Of a stretch of 64,000 bases of DNA, positions 55,091 through 63,720 are shown one piece after another. Both the position numbers and the translations under genes were made by a program. Within the stretch, counting starts at the first letter, position 1; the number at the start of each line of letters is the position of its first letter. Origin of the DNA: Pistricoccus aurantiacus (GTDB lineage Bacteria > Pseudomonadota > Gammaproteobacteria > Pseudomonadales > Halomonadaceae); NCBI RefSeq assembly GCF_042682565.1, contig NZ_JBHUIC010000005.1; one strand, written 5' to 3'. The notes beneath the pieces are model-generated. The model saw only the letters and a program-made list of their open reading frames with translations, searched no databases and was not told where the DNA came from.

Positions 55091-55380
55091 TTATTGGCTT
55101 TGAATTCGGTCTAGCTTTGAAAAAAAATCCTCTGCCCTCAGGTGCGTATACCGCCTCAGTATCTGCATCGACTTGTGACCACTGATTGCTGCGGCCTTCT
55201 GGTTATAAAGTCCAGCTTCTACCAACTGGCTAGCGGCCTCATGACGTAGGTGATGAAAGCAGAAGTTATCGAGTCCGGTATTTTTCACCTGGCTCCAAAG
55301 CTTGGAATACGCATATGTGACACGTCGGCGTTCCTATCAGGGTCACCGAAGAACACGAGGTCATAGTTGAGCAGGCGAAT
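55091..55380 (-). pseudogene. 3' fragment of a second tyrosine integrase
   Basis: The last 65 codons closely match the C-terminus of the intact integrase at 57,371 (HHLRHEAASQLVEAG against HDLRHEAVSRLVEAG; GHKSMQILRRYTHLRAED against GHKSMQMLRRYTHLRAED), so catalytic His, Arg and Tyr are present but the N-terminal half is not. Homology continues to about 55,380 (LVFFGDPDRN against LVFFGEPGRD) in another frame, with a frameshift near 55,310. It ends right at the stop of the ATPase gene. Confidence 0.85.
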
Positions 55381-55392
55381 AGATAAAATTAA

Positions 55393-57264
55393 CTACTGAT
55401 CCTCTGAAAGCTCTCTTATAACATCTGGTATAACCCTACTAATACGTAGAGAGCGGAAACCTGTCTCTGCGGCGACTCTCCTTTCCAACTCATTATGTAC
55501 TTCTCTCACCCATTCTCTTTCGACTTTAAGATCTTGCTCTATTCGGCTGTGAGAATACCTGTTCGAAAGTGCTAGAGAAATATATCGCCAGCTCTGTTTT
55601 GGAGAATCCAACCACACCTCCACAAACTCTTCGGCTTGGACATGATGAAACAATGGTATCAGTGCATATTGATTTTCCCCATTGGCAGTAGGAGACACCT
55701 TCTCCAAAAATTGCTTTGCATCAGTCTGCATAAGACTTTTAAGGTCGTTCCATATTTTCGGAATCTCATTTTCTAACGCCTTTTCCCGCGCCATCATCAA
55801 ATGACCTTTCACAGCCTTGAAGTGATCTGCTACGGACTCTGATACCCAGTATCCCATTCCATCATATGAACGAGAAAACCCCTCATTCCATTGCCAGTCC
55901 GTGCCTCGGGGAGGAAGATCACCTGACTTTAACAAATCATCTATATAAGTCTTGCAAGATGCTGTTAACTCTTCAAGAGTTCCTACCTCAATCCCTTTTT
56001 CGACCATCATCATTTTAAGTGAAAAAATATGGAGCATTTCTCCGGAGTTAGTCACTGAACGATCTATAAATTGTTGGTTAATTTTCTCCACAGCCGCTTC
56101 AACAGCTGCATCATCAATTTCATCAAAATTAATTACTACCTTCCAAGGTGGAGCTTCTGACGGCTTAATAAAATAAGATGAACTATCGAGACACTCCTGA
56201 ATCATTTTCTCTGGATACCGGCCTTCAAAAAAAATTGAAAAAAGAATATCATCGCTCAACAGAGAGCTCGTCAAATCGATGGAGGAATATCTTTCATTGA
56301 CTTTCATCAAATCTGGCTTTTCAGATTTTTCACCTGTACTTAACCCAATTTTTACACGATATCTAAGGAGAATATTTTTACGGCTATTTAACGAGTCAGG
56401 GCCGAGCCGAGACATTCGAGTCTCAACATCCATAGCTGTAAAAAACTTAACCAGCTCGCTCATTGCGTTTGAGTTCGATAAGTGTTTATCCGTCAAACAA
56501 TGAGACAGGCGACCAACATCCTCAATAACATGGCGCAAAACACGGAGCGATTGAACTTCTGACGAACTAAAAGTTTCGATAATATCTTTTCGATATCTAG
56601 AAACAAACTCTTTTGACCGCCGGTCTATATTCTTCTCAAGGAATGAGATAAATGCCTCATCAATAAGAGCTTCAACACGAACCGTTTGTCCGAAAATTTT
56701 TTCTTTCATGACGAAAAACTCTTTAGCCACTTCTTCATCATGAGCTATTGCTACAACGCGGAATTTATGATGCTCAACATACGAATTAATCACTCCAAGC
56801 AGGTCTTTTATCACCAAACCGCTTCGCTCAATATCATCAAATATCAAGGTACGATCAGGCTTTATGTCACGCTTGAATATAGCGTTAAAGACGCTTGGCG
56901 TGAGGCCGGCTAATGCGAAAAACCCTCCACCTGCTGCCACTTTCTCACTTGCTTGGTTCAGCGACGCGTTCGCTTTCGATAACTTAGGTGAAGCAACAGC
57001 TATAACTTCAGCATGTAGCTGTTCGACTGTTTTCACACCAAACAAGCTTACGTAATACCGTTTTTCTTCAGGAATGCACTTGAGAACCTGATAGGTTTTT
57101 CCGGCGCCCCATTCGCCTGTAACAAGCACAGCATACCCAGGCTCTTCAAGAGACTGATAGAAACTCAGGTATTCCTCAAGGTGAGTTGCCATTTGTACTT
57201 TTCGCTTCTCGGTTTGAGTAAAATCAACGACTCTTTTATACAAGCCACTCAGTTTTTTCAGCAT
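55393..57264 (-). CDS. P-loop ATPase, KAP-like (candidate defence gene)
   Basis: 623 residues, AT-rich. Walker A is VTGEWGAGKTYQ and Walker B TLIFDDIERSG, both typical of KAP-like signal-transduction NTPases. A region around AHDEEVAKEFF fits the sensor part. The C-terminal about 350 residues are unrecognised and mostly helical. No membrane segment is evident, unlike classic KAP proteins that carry helices inserted in the P-loop domain. It sits between two integrase copies and is the only cargo there, a typical place for defence genes, though function is not shown. AAAGG precedes the ATG. Confidence 0.7.
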   Translation of the reverse strand: MLKKLSGLYKRVVDFTQTEKRKVQMATHLEEYLSFYQSLEEPGYAVLVTGEWGAGKTYQVLKCIPEEKRYYVSLFGVKTVEQLHAEVIAVASPKLSKANASLNQASEKVAAGGGFFALAGLTPSVFNAIFKRDIKPDRTLIFDDIERSGLVIKDLLGVINSYVEHHKFRVVAIAHDEEVAKEFFVMKEKIFGQTVRVEALIDEAFISFLEKNIDRRSKEFVSRYRKDIIETFSSSEVQSLRVLRHVIEDVGRLSHCLTDKHLSNSNAMSELVKFFTAMDVETRMSRLGPDSLNSRKNILLRYRVKIGLSTGEKSEKPDLMKVNERYSSIDLTSSLLSDDILFSIFFEGRYPEKMIQECLDSSSYFIKPSEAPPWKVVINFDEIDDAAVEAAVEKINQQFIDRSVTNSGEMLHIFSLKMMMVEKGIEVGTLEELTASCKTYIDDLLKSGDLPPRGTDWQWNEGFSRSYDGMGYWVSESVADHFKAVKGHLMMAREKALENEIPKIWNDLKSLMQTDAKQFLEKVSPTANGENQYALIPLFHHVQAEEFVEVWLDSPKQSWRYISLALSNRYSHSRIEQDLKVEREWVREVHNELERRVAAETGFRSLRISRVIPDVIRELSEDQ

Positions 57265-57370
57265 GCAACAACCTTTGACAACGTTTGTTTATACAAACCC
57301 AAAAGGCTATATACTCCATCGCGCAGCTTAAGACGTCTTTTTACCCCTGTCTTTCCTAAAAAAATCATAG

Positions 57371-58432
57371 TCAAAACCTTTTTATACGATCTAGCTTATC
57401 GACGAGATCTTCCGCCCTCAAATGCGTATACCGCCGCAGCATTTGCATGGACTTGTGCCCGCTGATCGCCGCCACTTCCTGGTCAGACAGCCCGGCCTCA
57501 ACCAGCCGACTGACGGCCTCATGGCGTAAGTCGTGAAAGCGGAAGTCATCGAGTCGGGCCTTCTTCTTCGCCTGGTTCCAGAGCTTGGTATAGGCATAGG
57601 GGCCACGCTTTCCATCCCTGCCAGGCTCACCGAAGAACACCAGGTCGCAGTCGAGTGGGCGCACCGGGTTGTTCAGCGCTTGCTTGAACACCTCGGTGGC
57701 CGCCTGGGTCAACGGCACCAGGCGAGCTTCGTTGTTTTTGGTGTCCGTGAGGCGCACCACGCGGCGTTTCATGTCGACCTGGGAGCGAGTGAGGGTCAGG
57801 ATCTCCGAGGAGCGCATGCCCGTCTCCAGGGCGATTCTGGCGATCCAGGCCAACATGGGATTGCTGTGCTGTCGTAGGACGGCGAACAGGCGCTTTTCCT
57901 CGTCGGCGCTCAGGCGTCGGTCGCGCCCTTCTCCCGGGCTAGGCTTGCGGATGTTCTGGACGGGATTGTAGGCCAGGCCCAGGCCCCATTCCTGAATGGC
58001 CACGGTATAGAGATGGCCAAGTAGGGCAAGCTCCAAACGCACGGTATTGGCACTGATAGGCTGCCCGCGATGACCGATACTATTGAGGCGGGTATCTCGG
58101 AAGTTGGCAATGAGTTCGGGTGTCAAGGCCGCGAGAGAGTATTTACCCAAATGCTCAATCAGCTTATTGGCCTTATGGCGTTCGCTTTTCTGGGTACTGG
58201 GCTTCTTGGTGGGGGTGACATCGGCCAGGTAGCGCTTAAGCGCTGCTTCCAATGTCATGCGCTCCGAGGCGCTGCGCTGGATATAGACGCCGCGCACCAT
58301 TTCATCTTCGGTGCGGCGGCTCCAGTCCTGGGCGTCACGTTTGGTACGAAAGGTCTTGGCGGTAGTGGGCCAGCCGGTCTTGCGGATGACGGCTTTCCAG
58401 CTACCAGAGGGGGTCTTGACGATGGTGGCCAT
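57371..58432 (-). CDS. int: Tyrosine-type site-specific integrase
   Basis: 353 residues. The N-terminal Arm/SAM-like domain (MATIVKTPSGSWKAVIRK, KRYLADVTPTKK) precedes the catalytic domain with Arg in TGMRSSEIL, HDLRHEAVS (His-x-x-Arg), GHKSMQML and Tyr in RRYTHLRAED. It integrates and excises the island at the tRNA-Ile 3' end, whose CCA lies 97 bases from its start. It is the active copy; a homologous 3' fragment lies at 55.1 kb. Confidence 0.95.
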   Translation of the reverse strand: MATIVKTPSGSWKAVIRKTGWPTTAKTFRTKRDAQDWSRRTEDEMVRGVYIQRSASERMTLEAALKRYLADVTPTKKPSTQKSERHKANKLIEHLGKYSLAALTPELIANFRDTRLNSIGHRGQPISANTVRLELALLGHLYTVAIQEWGLGLAYNPVQNIRKPSPGEGRDRRLSADEEKRLFAVLRQHSNPMLAWIARIALETGMRSSEILTLTRSQVDMKRRVVRLTDTKNNEARLVPLTQAATEVFKQALNNPVRPLDCDLVFFGEPGRDGKRGPYAYTKLWNQAKKKARLDDFRFHDLRHEAVSRLVEAGLSDQEVAAISGHKSMQMLRRYTHLRAEDLVDKLDRIKRF

Positions 58433-58529
58433 GAAAAACTCCAGGGGGCTGAAGGATCGGCACTGTACCGAAACTGTACCCTTGGAACATGGGACTCACC
58501 AGCATGAAACGCTAAATACTTGATTTTAA

Positions 58530-58612
<83 letters not shown>

Positions 58613-58724
58613 AGGTGGCACATAATAACGGAAGCTTACATACGAGACCAGCTTGAATATCTCATCTCACGCTGTTGCGCGGTCCGAGCTATCATCGGGG
58701 TCTGTGTGATAGAGGAGATAGCCC

Positions 58725-59345
58725 ATGGCGCGCGTTACCCGTTGTTCGATTGGAGTGCTGAGTCTGTTTGCCTTTACCTGGATACTACCTGTCCAGGCGG
58801 CCTGGAAGCTGGAACCGGATGCGTCCCACGTGGATGCCACGGTGGTGGAGATCACGCCGGAGGGCCCGGTGCCGCACCAGCATCGAATACACCAGCTGGA
58901 AGGCAGCATCGACAACGAAGGCAACCTGAGCATGCCGCTCCGCTTGAATCAGCTGGAAGCCATGGAAACCCTGGAACCCTTGCCGTCCTGGTTCAGCCGG
59001 GTGGCGGATCGACCCGCGGCGACGGTGATCACGCATATCCCCCCACAGCGCCTCGACGAGCTTGCGGTTGGCGAGACCCTGACCGAAACCCTGCAGTTCA
59101 AGGCGGAGTCTCAGGTGGAAAAAGAACGGCAGGCGCCCGTGGAACTACGCTTTACTCGAGAATCTCCGGATCTGATACGTGTCACCAACGCTCAGCGCAT
59201 CGTGTTGGACGGGCAGCAGATAATGGCCAACTCGAATGCGCGCACCATACTGCAACTACTCGGTTACGAGCAGCTTGGGGATGAAATACCGATCACGTTG
59301 GAAGCCGTACTCAGAAATAGCGATGGGATGTCTGATCCTGAGTAG
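58725..59345 (+). CDS. Secreted YceI-like lipid-binding protein
   Basis: 206 residues. A signal peptide (basic start, LSLFAFTWILPVQA, cleavage near A-AWKLEP) leads into a beta-rich domain: WKLEPDASHVDATVVEI, HQLEGSIDNEGNLSMPLRL, and a final MANSNARTILQLLGYE. This follows the YceI layout, periplasmic proteins that bind isoprenoids. Match is moderate; another lipocalin-like secreted protein is possible. It is the first resident gene right of the island. Confidence 0.7.
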   Translation: MARVTRCSIGVLSLFAFTWILPVQAAWKLEPDASHVDATVVEITPEGPVPHQHRIHQLEGSIDNEGNLSMPLRLNQLEAMETLEPLPSWFSRVADRPAATVITHIPPQRLDELAVGETLTETLQFKAESQVEKERQAPVELRFTRESPDLIRVTNAQRIVLDGQQIMANSNARTILQLLGYEQLGDEIPITLEAVLRNSDGMSDPE

Positions 59346-59366
59346 ATGAGTCAATTTCAAATTATA

Positions 59367-59447
59367 AATGAGAATGACTATTATTGTTTTTCTTGATTGA
59401 CATGATTATCATCGCCGGCGAGTAGCCGCTAGTGATAAGCGTTATCA
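59367..59447. promoter_or_regulatory. Multiple Fur-box-like sites upstream of the siderophore receptor
   Basis: Three sites stand in front of the receptor start at 59,464: AATGAGAATGACTATTATT (59,367-59,385), a related ATGATTATCAT (59,402-59,412) and a perfect TGATAA-GCG-TTATCA dyad (59,433-59,447). Each resembles the Fur consensus of repeated NATWAT units, so iron repression is expected. Confidence 0.75.
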
Positions 59448-59463
59448 ATCAAGGGAACAAGGA

Positions 59464-61614
59464 ATGAAAAAACGTCTCTCCGTCGGCGTGGCCGTGCTTG
59501 CCGGTAGCGCGTCCATTGGGCTGCAGGCTCAGGAAGCGCAGGACACCATGGTCGTGGTCGGCTCGCGCACACCGACACAGATCAGCCAGATCCCCGGCGC
59601 CGTCTGGGTCATCGAGCGCGACGAGATCGAGCAGCAGCTCAATACCGGCGCGGACCTCAAGACGACCCTGGGTCGCCTGGTACCGGGCATGGATCTGGCG
59701 CCCCAGGGGCGCACCAACTTCGGCCAGAACCTGCGCGGGCGCAGCGTGCAGGTGTTGATCGACGGCGTTTCTCTCAACAGCTCCCGCGGTCTTTCCCGTC
59801 AGTTCGATTCCATCGATCCCTTCAATATCGAGCGGGTCGAGGTGCTTTCCGGCGCCAGCAGCCTGTACGGCGGCGGCGCCACCGGCGGTATCGTCAATAT
59901 CATTACCCGCAAGGGAGAAAGCGGGGGTCCGAACTGGCGAACCCGCGCCAGCGTCTCGAGCGGCTTCAACGATAGCGACGATTTCGACAAGGGCCTCAAG
60001 CAGTCCGTCAGCGGCGGCAGCGAGCGCCTGCAGGGTTATCTCGGCGTGGGCTACGAGGATCACGGCCGCTTCTACGACGGCGACGGCGACGAGATCTTTC
60101 CGGATATCACCCAGACCGACCTGCAGGACAATCGCAGTATCGACGTGCTGGGCAACGTCAATGCCCAGCTGACGCCGGAACAGGATCTCCAGCTGACCGG
60201 CCAGATCTACCGCTCTCGTTATGAAGGCGATCGGGGCATCTATTTTCCGAACATTGCCCAGGCGCCCATTCCAAGTCTCGACGGCGCGGAGATTCGCGAC
60301 GGCTTCGACTCGGACCGCAGCCCCTCCACGGAACGCAAGATGGTCAACGCCCAGTACCATCACGGCAATCTGCTGGGTCAGGATTTCTATCTGCAGGCGT
60401 TCTATCGCGAAGAGGAAGCGGATTTCAACGCCTTCCCCTATCCGCGTCCGCTGCCGTTGGAGGGTCGTTTCGGTACCGAATTCGCCACCTCCGAGCAGAA
60501 CACCAAGCTCAGCGGCATCAAGGCGCTGTTCGACGCGGACCTGACCGAGACCGTCAGTCTCACCTACGGCGTCGACTACGAACACGAAGAGTTCGACGCC
60601 AATCAGATGTTCTTCGATATTCCCGCCACGGACGCCAGCGGCGGTCTGGTGCAGCAGGAGTCCCGCACCGAAGAGCGCTATCCGAGCTATGAGGTCGACG
60701 GTTTCTCCGGTTTCCTCCAGGGCGACTGGCAGGCCTCCGAGGCGCTCAAGCTCTCCGCCGGGGTGCGACAGCAGCATATGGAAGTCGACGTGGACGACTT
60801 CACCCTGCGCGACTACAACCAGCTGGGTGAGCGGGTCGGGGTGGAAATTCCCGGCGGCGACAACGACTACGATGCCACTCTTTTCAATGCCAGCGCTCTT
60901 TACGATTTCGGCGACCATCAGGCCTGGCTGCGCTACAGCCAAGGCTTCGAGCTGCCGGACCCGGCCAAGTACTACGGCAAGGCGCCGAATATCAGCGTCG
61001 GCGAAAACCCGCTGGACGCGGTGGAAACCGATCAGGTGGAGCTTGGCTGGCGCTACCGCGGCGACAGCTGGATGGGCCAGGCGGCCATCTACTATGCCTG
61101 GTCCGACAAGGCGGTTGAGAACAACGACGACCTGAGCGTTTCAGTGATCGACGAGAAAAAGCGCGACTACGGCTTCGAAGGCGCCGTGACCCGCTACTTC
61201 GACAACGGCTTCGAAACCGGCGGCACCCTGCACCTGGTACGCTCCGAGCAGAAGAACGACGGCGACTGGGACAAGCGGGACGTGCGCTATGCCTCCGTGT
61301 CTTCCGCTACCGCCTTTCTGGGCTGGACAGACTACGAGCGATCCGTGCGCCTGCAGGCCAACCACAACTTCGATCTCGAGGACGACGCGGACCAGGAAAT
61401 CGACGGCTATACCACCCTGGACCTGACCATGGGCTACCGGATGGGCATCGGCGAGCTGAACTTCGGTGTGGAGAACCTGTTGGACAAGGACTATTCCACT
61501 GTCTGGGGGCAGCGCGCGGTGCAATTCTATTCGCCGAACTTCGGGCCGGAGTATCTGTTCGACTATCAGGGCCGTGGGCGTACCTACACCCTGAGCTGGA
61601 GCATGGATTACTGA
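59464..61614 (+). CDS. TonB-dependent siderophore receptor, IutA-like
   Basis: 716 residues. A signal peptide (LSVGVAVLAGSASIGLQAQ) is followed by a plug domain: MVVVGSRTPTQIS, VWVIERDEIEQQL, RTNFGQNLRGRSVQVLIDG and FNIERVEVLSGASSLYGGG, strongly recalling the aerobactin receptor IutA. The barrel ends with YDYQ-type residues and a terminal aromatic (SMDY). It imports ferric hydroxamate siderophores across the outer membrane using TonB energy. No siderophore biosynthesis genes are in the window, so it may serve xenosiderophores. Fur sites precede it. Confidence 0.9.
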   Translation: MKKRLSVGVAVLAGSASIGLQAQEAQDTMVVVGSRTPTQISQIPGAVWVIERDEIEQQLNTGADLKTTLGRLVPGMDLAPQGRTNFGQNLRGRSVQVLIDGVSLNSSRGLSRQFDSIDPFNIERVEVLSGASSLYGGGATGGIVNIITRKGESGGPNWRTRASVSSGFNDSDDFDKGLKQSVSGGSERLQGYLGVGYEDHGRFYDGDGDEIFPDITQTDLQDNRSIDVLGNVNAQLTPEQDLQLTGQIYRSRYEGDRGIYFPNIAQAPIPSLDGAEIRDGFDSDRSPSTERKMVNAQYHHGNLLGQDFYLQAFYREEEADFNAFPYPRPLPLEGRFGTEFATSEQNTKLSGIKALFDADLTETVSLTYGVDYEHEEFDANQMFFDIPATDASGGLVQQESRTEERYPSYEVDGFSGFLQGDWQASEALKLSAGVRQQHMEVDVDDFTLRDYNQLGERVGVEIPGGDNDYDATLFNASALYDFGDHQAWLRYSQGFELPDPAKYYGKAPNISVGENPLDAVETDQVELGWRYRGDSWMGQAAIYYAWSDKAVENNDDLSVSVIDEKKRDYGFEGAVTRYFDNGFETGGTLHLVRSEQKNDGDWDKRDVRYASVSSATAFLGWTDYERSVRLQANHNFDLEDDADQEIDGYTTLDLTMGYRMGIGELNFGVENLLDKDYSTVWGQRAVQFYSPNFGPEYLFDYQGRGRTYTLSWSMDY

Positions 61615-61628
61615 TCGAGCCGTCTTGC

Positions 61629-62375
61629 ATGCACGCCCCCTCCCCAACCGGCATCTTGAAAACGCTTTACGTCGGGCCGCTGGAGGCCTTGGCGTCACCG
61701 CTGATCGCCGTGACGCCGCCTGCGGGAGCGGTATCCGTGGCGGCGTTGCTCGCCCCGGACCGGCTGCGGCAGGCGGTGGGGGAGTTCGGTCGTCAATACG
61801 CCGAGCAGGACAGTCGCGGCGCCGCCAGTCAGTGGTCGAAGTGGTATTTCAGCACCCTGCTGGTACCGGCATTGCTGGCCAATCTGCTGCTGGAGCGGGA
61901 GCTTTGTCTGATACCGGAGCGGCTTTACGTGACGTTGAACGCGCAGTCTCGCCCAGAGCGGCTGATCCTGCGCAATGAAGGCGCTCCCCTGACCAGCCAT
62001 GAGCCTTTCGAGCGCTTCGCGACGCTGTTGAACGATGGGCTAGCGCCTATGGTCAGGGCCTTGGCAGCCCTTTCCGGCACCTCGCCCCGCGTCTTCTGGA
62101 GCAACGCCGGCAACACCTTCGAGACTCTCACCAGCCAACTGCATCGGCATCCCGCCGCGGAGCAGGATGCTGGCGCTCCCGCCCGACAGCTGCTGGAGCG
62201 GCGCATTCTGCCCGGTGGTCGCCGCAATCCTCTTTATCGACCGGTAAGTTATGTCGAGCAGTCGGACGGCTCGTGCAAGCGGGTACGCCGGCTGTGCTGC
62301 ATTCGTTACCTGATTCCGGAACTCGACTACTGCGGCAACTGCCCGCTGCTAAAGCCTTCAGCAAGAAACATTTGA
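61629..62375 (+). CDS. fhuF: FhuF-like siderophore-iron reductase
   Basis: 248 residues. The C-terminus carries the FhuF [2Fe-2S] motif CC-x10-C-x2-C (RLCCIRYLIPELDYCGNCP), which binds the cluster that releases iron from hydroxamate siderophores in the cytoplasm. The middle region SKWYFSTLLVPALLANLLL is a typical FhuF helix. It follows the receptor by 14 bases on the same strand, a probable operon under the same Fur control. Confidence 0.88.
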   Translation: MHAPSPTGILKTLYVGPLEALASPLIAVTPPAGAVSVAALLAPDRLRQAVGEFGRQYAEQDSRGAASQWSKWYFSTLLVPALLANLLLERELCLIPERLYVTLNAQSRPERLILRNEGAPLTSHEPFERFATLLNDGLAPMVRALAALSGTSPRVFWSNAGNTFETLTSQLHRHPAAEQDAGAPARQLLERRILPGGRRNPLYRPVSYVEQSDGSCKRVRRLCCIRYLIPELDYCGNCPLLKPSARNI

Positions 62376-62413
62376 CAAGAAGCGGCCGTCTTACGATAAT
62401 GATAATTAATCTC
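62372..62413 (+). promoter_or_regulatory. Sigma70 promoter overlapped by a Fur box
   Basis: TTGACA (62,372-62,377) and GATAAT (62,395-62,400) are spaced by exactly 17 bases. The -10 lies inside a Fur-like sequence GATAATGATAATTAATCTC (62,395-62,413). This is a near-ideal iron-repressed promoter for the gene at 62,432, starting within the end of fhuF. Confidence 0.8.
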
Positions 62414-62431
62414 ATCAAAGACGCTGCCGTC

Positions 62432-62830
62432 ATGAATTCGGAACACTCTCGGCTCTATTACAGCTGCATTTTCCTGCATGTCTCCTTCCAGGCCGTACTC
62501 GGCACGGTGGAGAGTTCGTCCAAGGGCGAAGACACCCCCTGCTGGCTCGATGCTCGGCTGCTCGAGATGCTTTCCGGCGAACTGCAGCGCTGCCGTGGGG
62601 ACGCGGCACCCTGGCCCGAGGTCTGCCAAGCGCTGGATACCGCCACCTATCACTGCGGCCTGCTGATGGCCCAGTGTCCCGCCGCGGTCAACCGCCAACT
62701 GTGCCGCCATCACCTCGAAGCGATCATGGTGCCGCTCAAGGAAGCCTCAAAGCGACTGTCGAACAAGGCAGGCCCGGCCGCCTCCCATCGTTCCGCGGGT
62801 CAGCGCCTGCGCGGCTGGCTGGGCTGGTAA
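62432..62830 (+). CDS. Fur-regulated small protein of unknown function
   Basis: 132 residues. A hydrophobic-aromatic start (YYSCIFLHVSFQAVLGTV) is followed by a Cys-containing helical part (CWLDARLLEMLSGELQRCRG, YHCGLLMAQCPAAVNRQLCRHH) and a basic tail. No family is recognised. The ATG at 62,432 is chosen because an upstream in-frame ATG lies inside the Fur box and promoter. Its own iron-type promoter suggests a role in iron starvation. Confidence 0.7.
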   Translation: MNSEHSRLYYSCIFLHVSFQAVLGTVESSSKGEDTPCWLDARLLEMLSGELQRCRGDAAPWPEVCQALDTATYHCGLLMAQCPAAVNRQLCRHHLEAIMVPLKEASKRLSNKAGPAASHRSAGQRLRGWLGW

Positions 62831-62953
62831 GCCGTTCTGTTTGACCCATCCTTGGATAATCGTTGATGTCCGCCTACCCAACCCGACACTTCATGCCGGA
62901 TTGAAACGCAACTATTTGCCTCTGACGCCGAACCTCCGCAATATACACACATG

Positions 62954-62967
62954 CATGTATTTACATG
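62954..62967. promoter_or_regulatory. Palindrome at the vapBC promoter
   Basis: CATGTA-TT-TACATG is a perfect dyad 13 bases before the vapB start, a likely operator for VapB or VapBC autorepression. Confidence 0.55.
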
Positions 62968-62979
62968 AGGGAGGCATTC

Positions 62980-63234
62980 ATGGGCACTTTGATCAGTCGG
63001 GTATTCAATAATGGCAACAGCCAGGCGGTGCGTATTCCGGCGGATTTCCGGTTGGATGCGGATCAAGTGGAAATCACTCGCACCGCGGACGGCGACCTGC
63101 TTATCCATCCGCTGCGCAAGCGTCGCGGCGATGCCATCCAGGATACACTGAACGCCTTCGACGAGGAGTTCGCCACCCTGCTCGAGGAAGACCGTACTCA
63201 CCAGCCGGTCATGCAGGATCGCGAGTCATTATGA
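62980..63234 (+). CDS. vapB: VapB-type AbrB-fold antitoxin
   Basis: 84 residues. The AbrB/SpoVT swapped-hairpin start MGTLISRVFNNGNSQAVRIP is the standard VapB N-terminus; the C-terminal acidic tail (DEEFATLLEEDRT) neutralises the toxin. GGGAGG precedes the ATG. Coupled to vapC by a 4-base overlap. Confidence 0.92.
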   Translation: MGTLISRVFNNGNSQAVRIPADFRLDADQVEITRTADGDLLIHPLRKRRGDAIQDTLNAFDEEFATLLEEDRTHQPVMQDRESL

Positions 63235-63656
63235 TCCCGCACAAGGGCTACATGCTTGATACCAACATCCTGATCTATCTGATCAAGAACAAGCCCTCTG
63301 CCGTTGCCGAGCGCATCAATGCCCTGGACGACAAGACGCCTCTGTGCATGTCATTCATCACTTATGCGGAGTTGCTCAAGGGCGCCGAACGCAGTACGAA
63401 ATCCGCCCGGGTAATTCGTCAACTCGAGGATCTGGTGCGCTATATCCCCGTGCGCTGGCAGGTGACTCGGACATTTTGCGAACACTACGCTCGCCAGAGC
63501 ACGCGGCTACAGCAGGCGGACACCCCTATCGGTGCCAACGATCTATGGATTGCCTGTCATGCGCTGTCGGAAGACATGACCCTCGTGACTCACAACACCC
63601 GGGAGTTTTGCCGCATCGAGGCGCTGAAACTGGAAGGCTGGACAGAAAGAAGCTAG
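63231..63656 (+). CDS. vapC: VapC-type PIN-domain ribonuclease toxin
   Basis: 141 residues. Acidic PIN residues appear as Asp in YMLDTNILIYL, Glu in TYAELLKGAE, Asp in NDLWIACHA and Glu in NTREF. VapC toxins in gammaproteobacteria usually cut initiator tRNA-fMet; this target is inferred. Starts at the overlapping ATGA after vapB. Confidence 0.92.
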   Translation: MIPHKGYMLDTNILIYLIKNKPSAVAERINALDDKTPLCMSFITYAELLKGAERSTKSARVIRQLEDLVRYIPVRWQVTRTFCEHYARQSTRLQQADTPIGANDLWIACHALSEDMTLVTHNTREFCRIEALKLEGWTERS

Positions 63657-63720
63657 AGGAAGGGTTGGTTCGGGGCAAGAACAGGACCGGGACCACAGAT
63701 AGACCCCGGCCCCCCAGGAA

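Noticed and set aside
59449..60942. Long 497-codon frame opposite the IutA-like receptor
   Set aside because: It is a high-GC antisense shadow with no domain; the receptor frame on the plus strand is complete and well supported.
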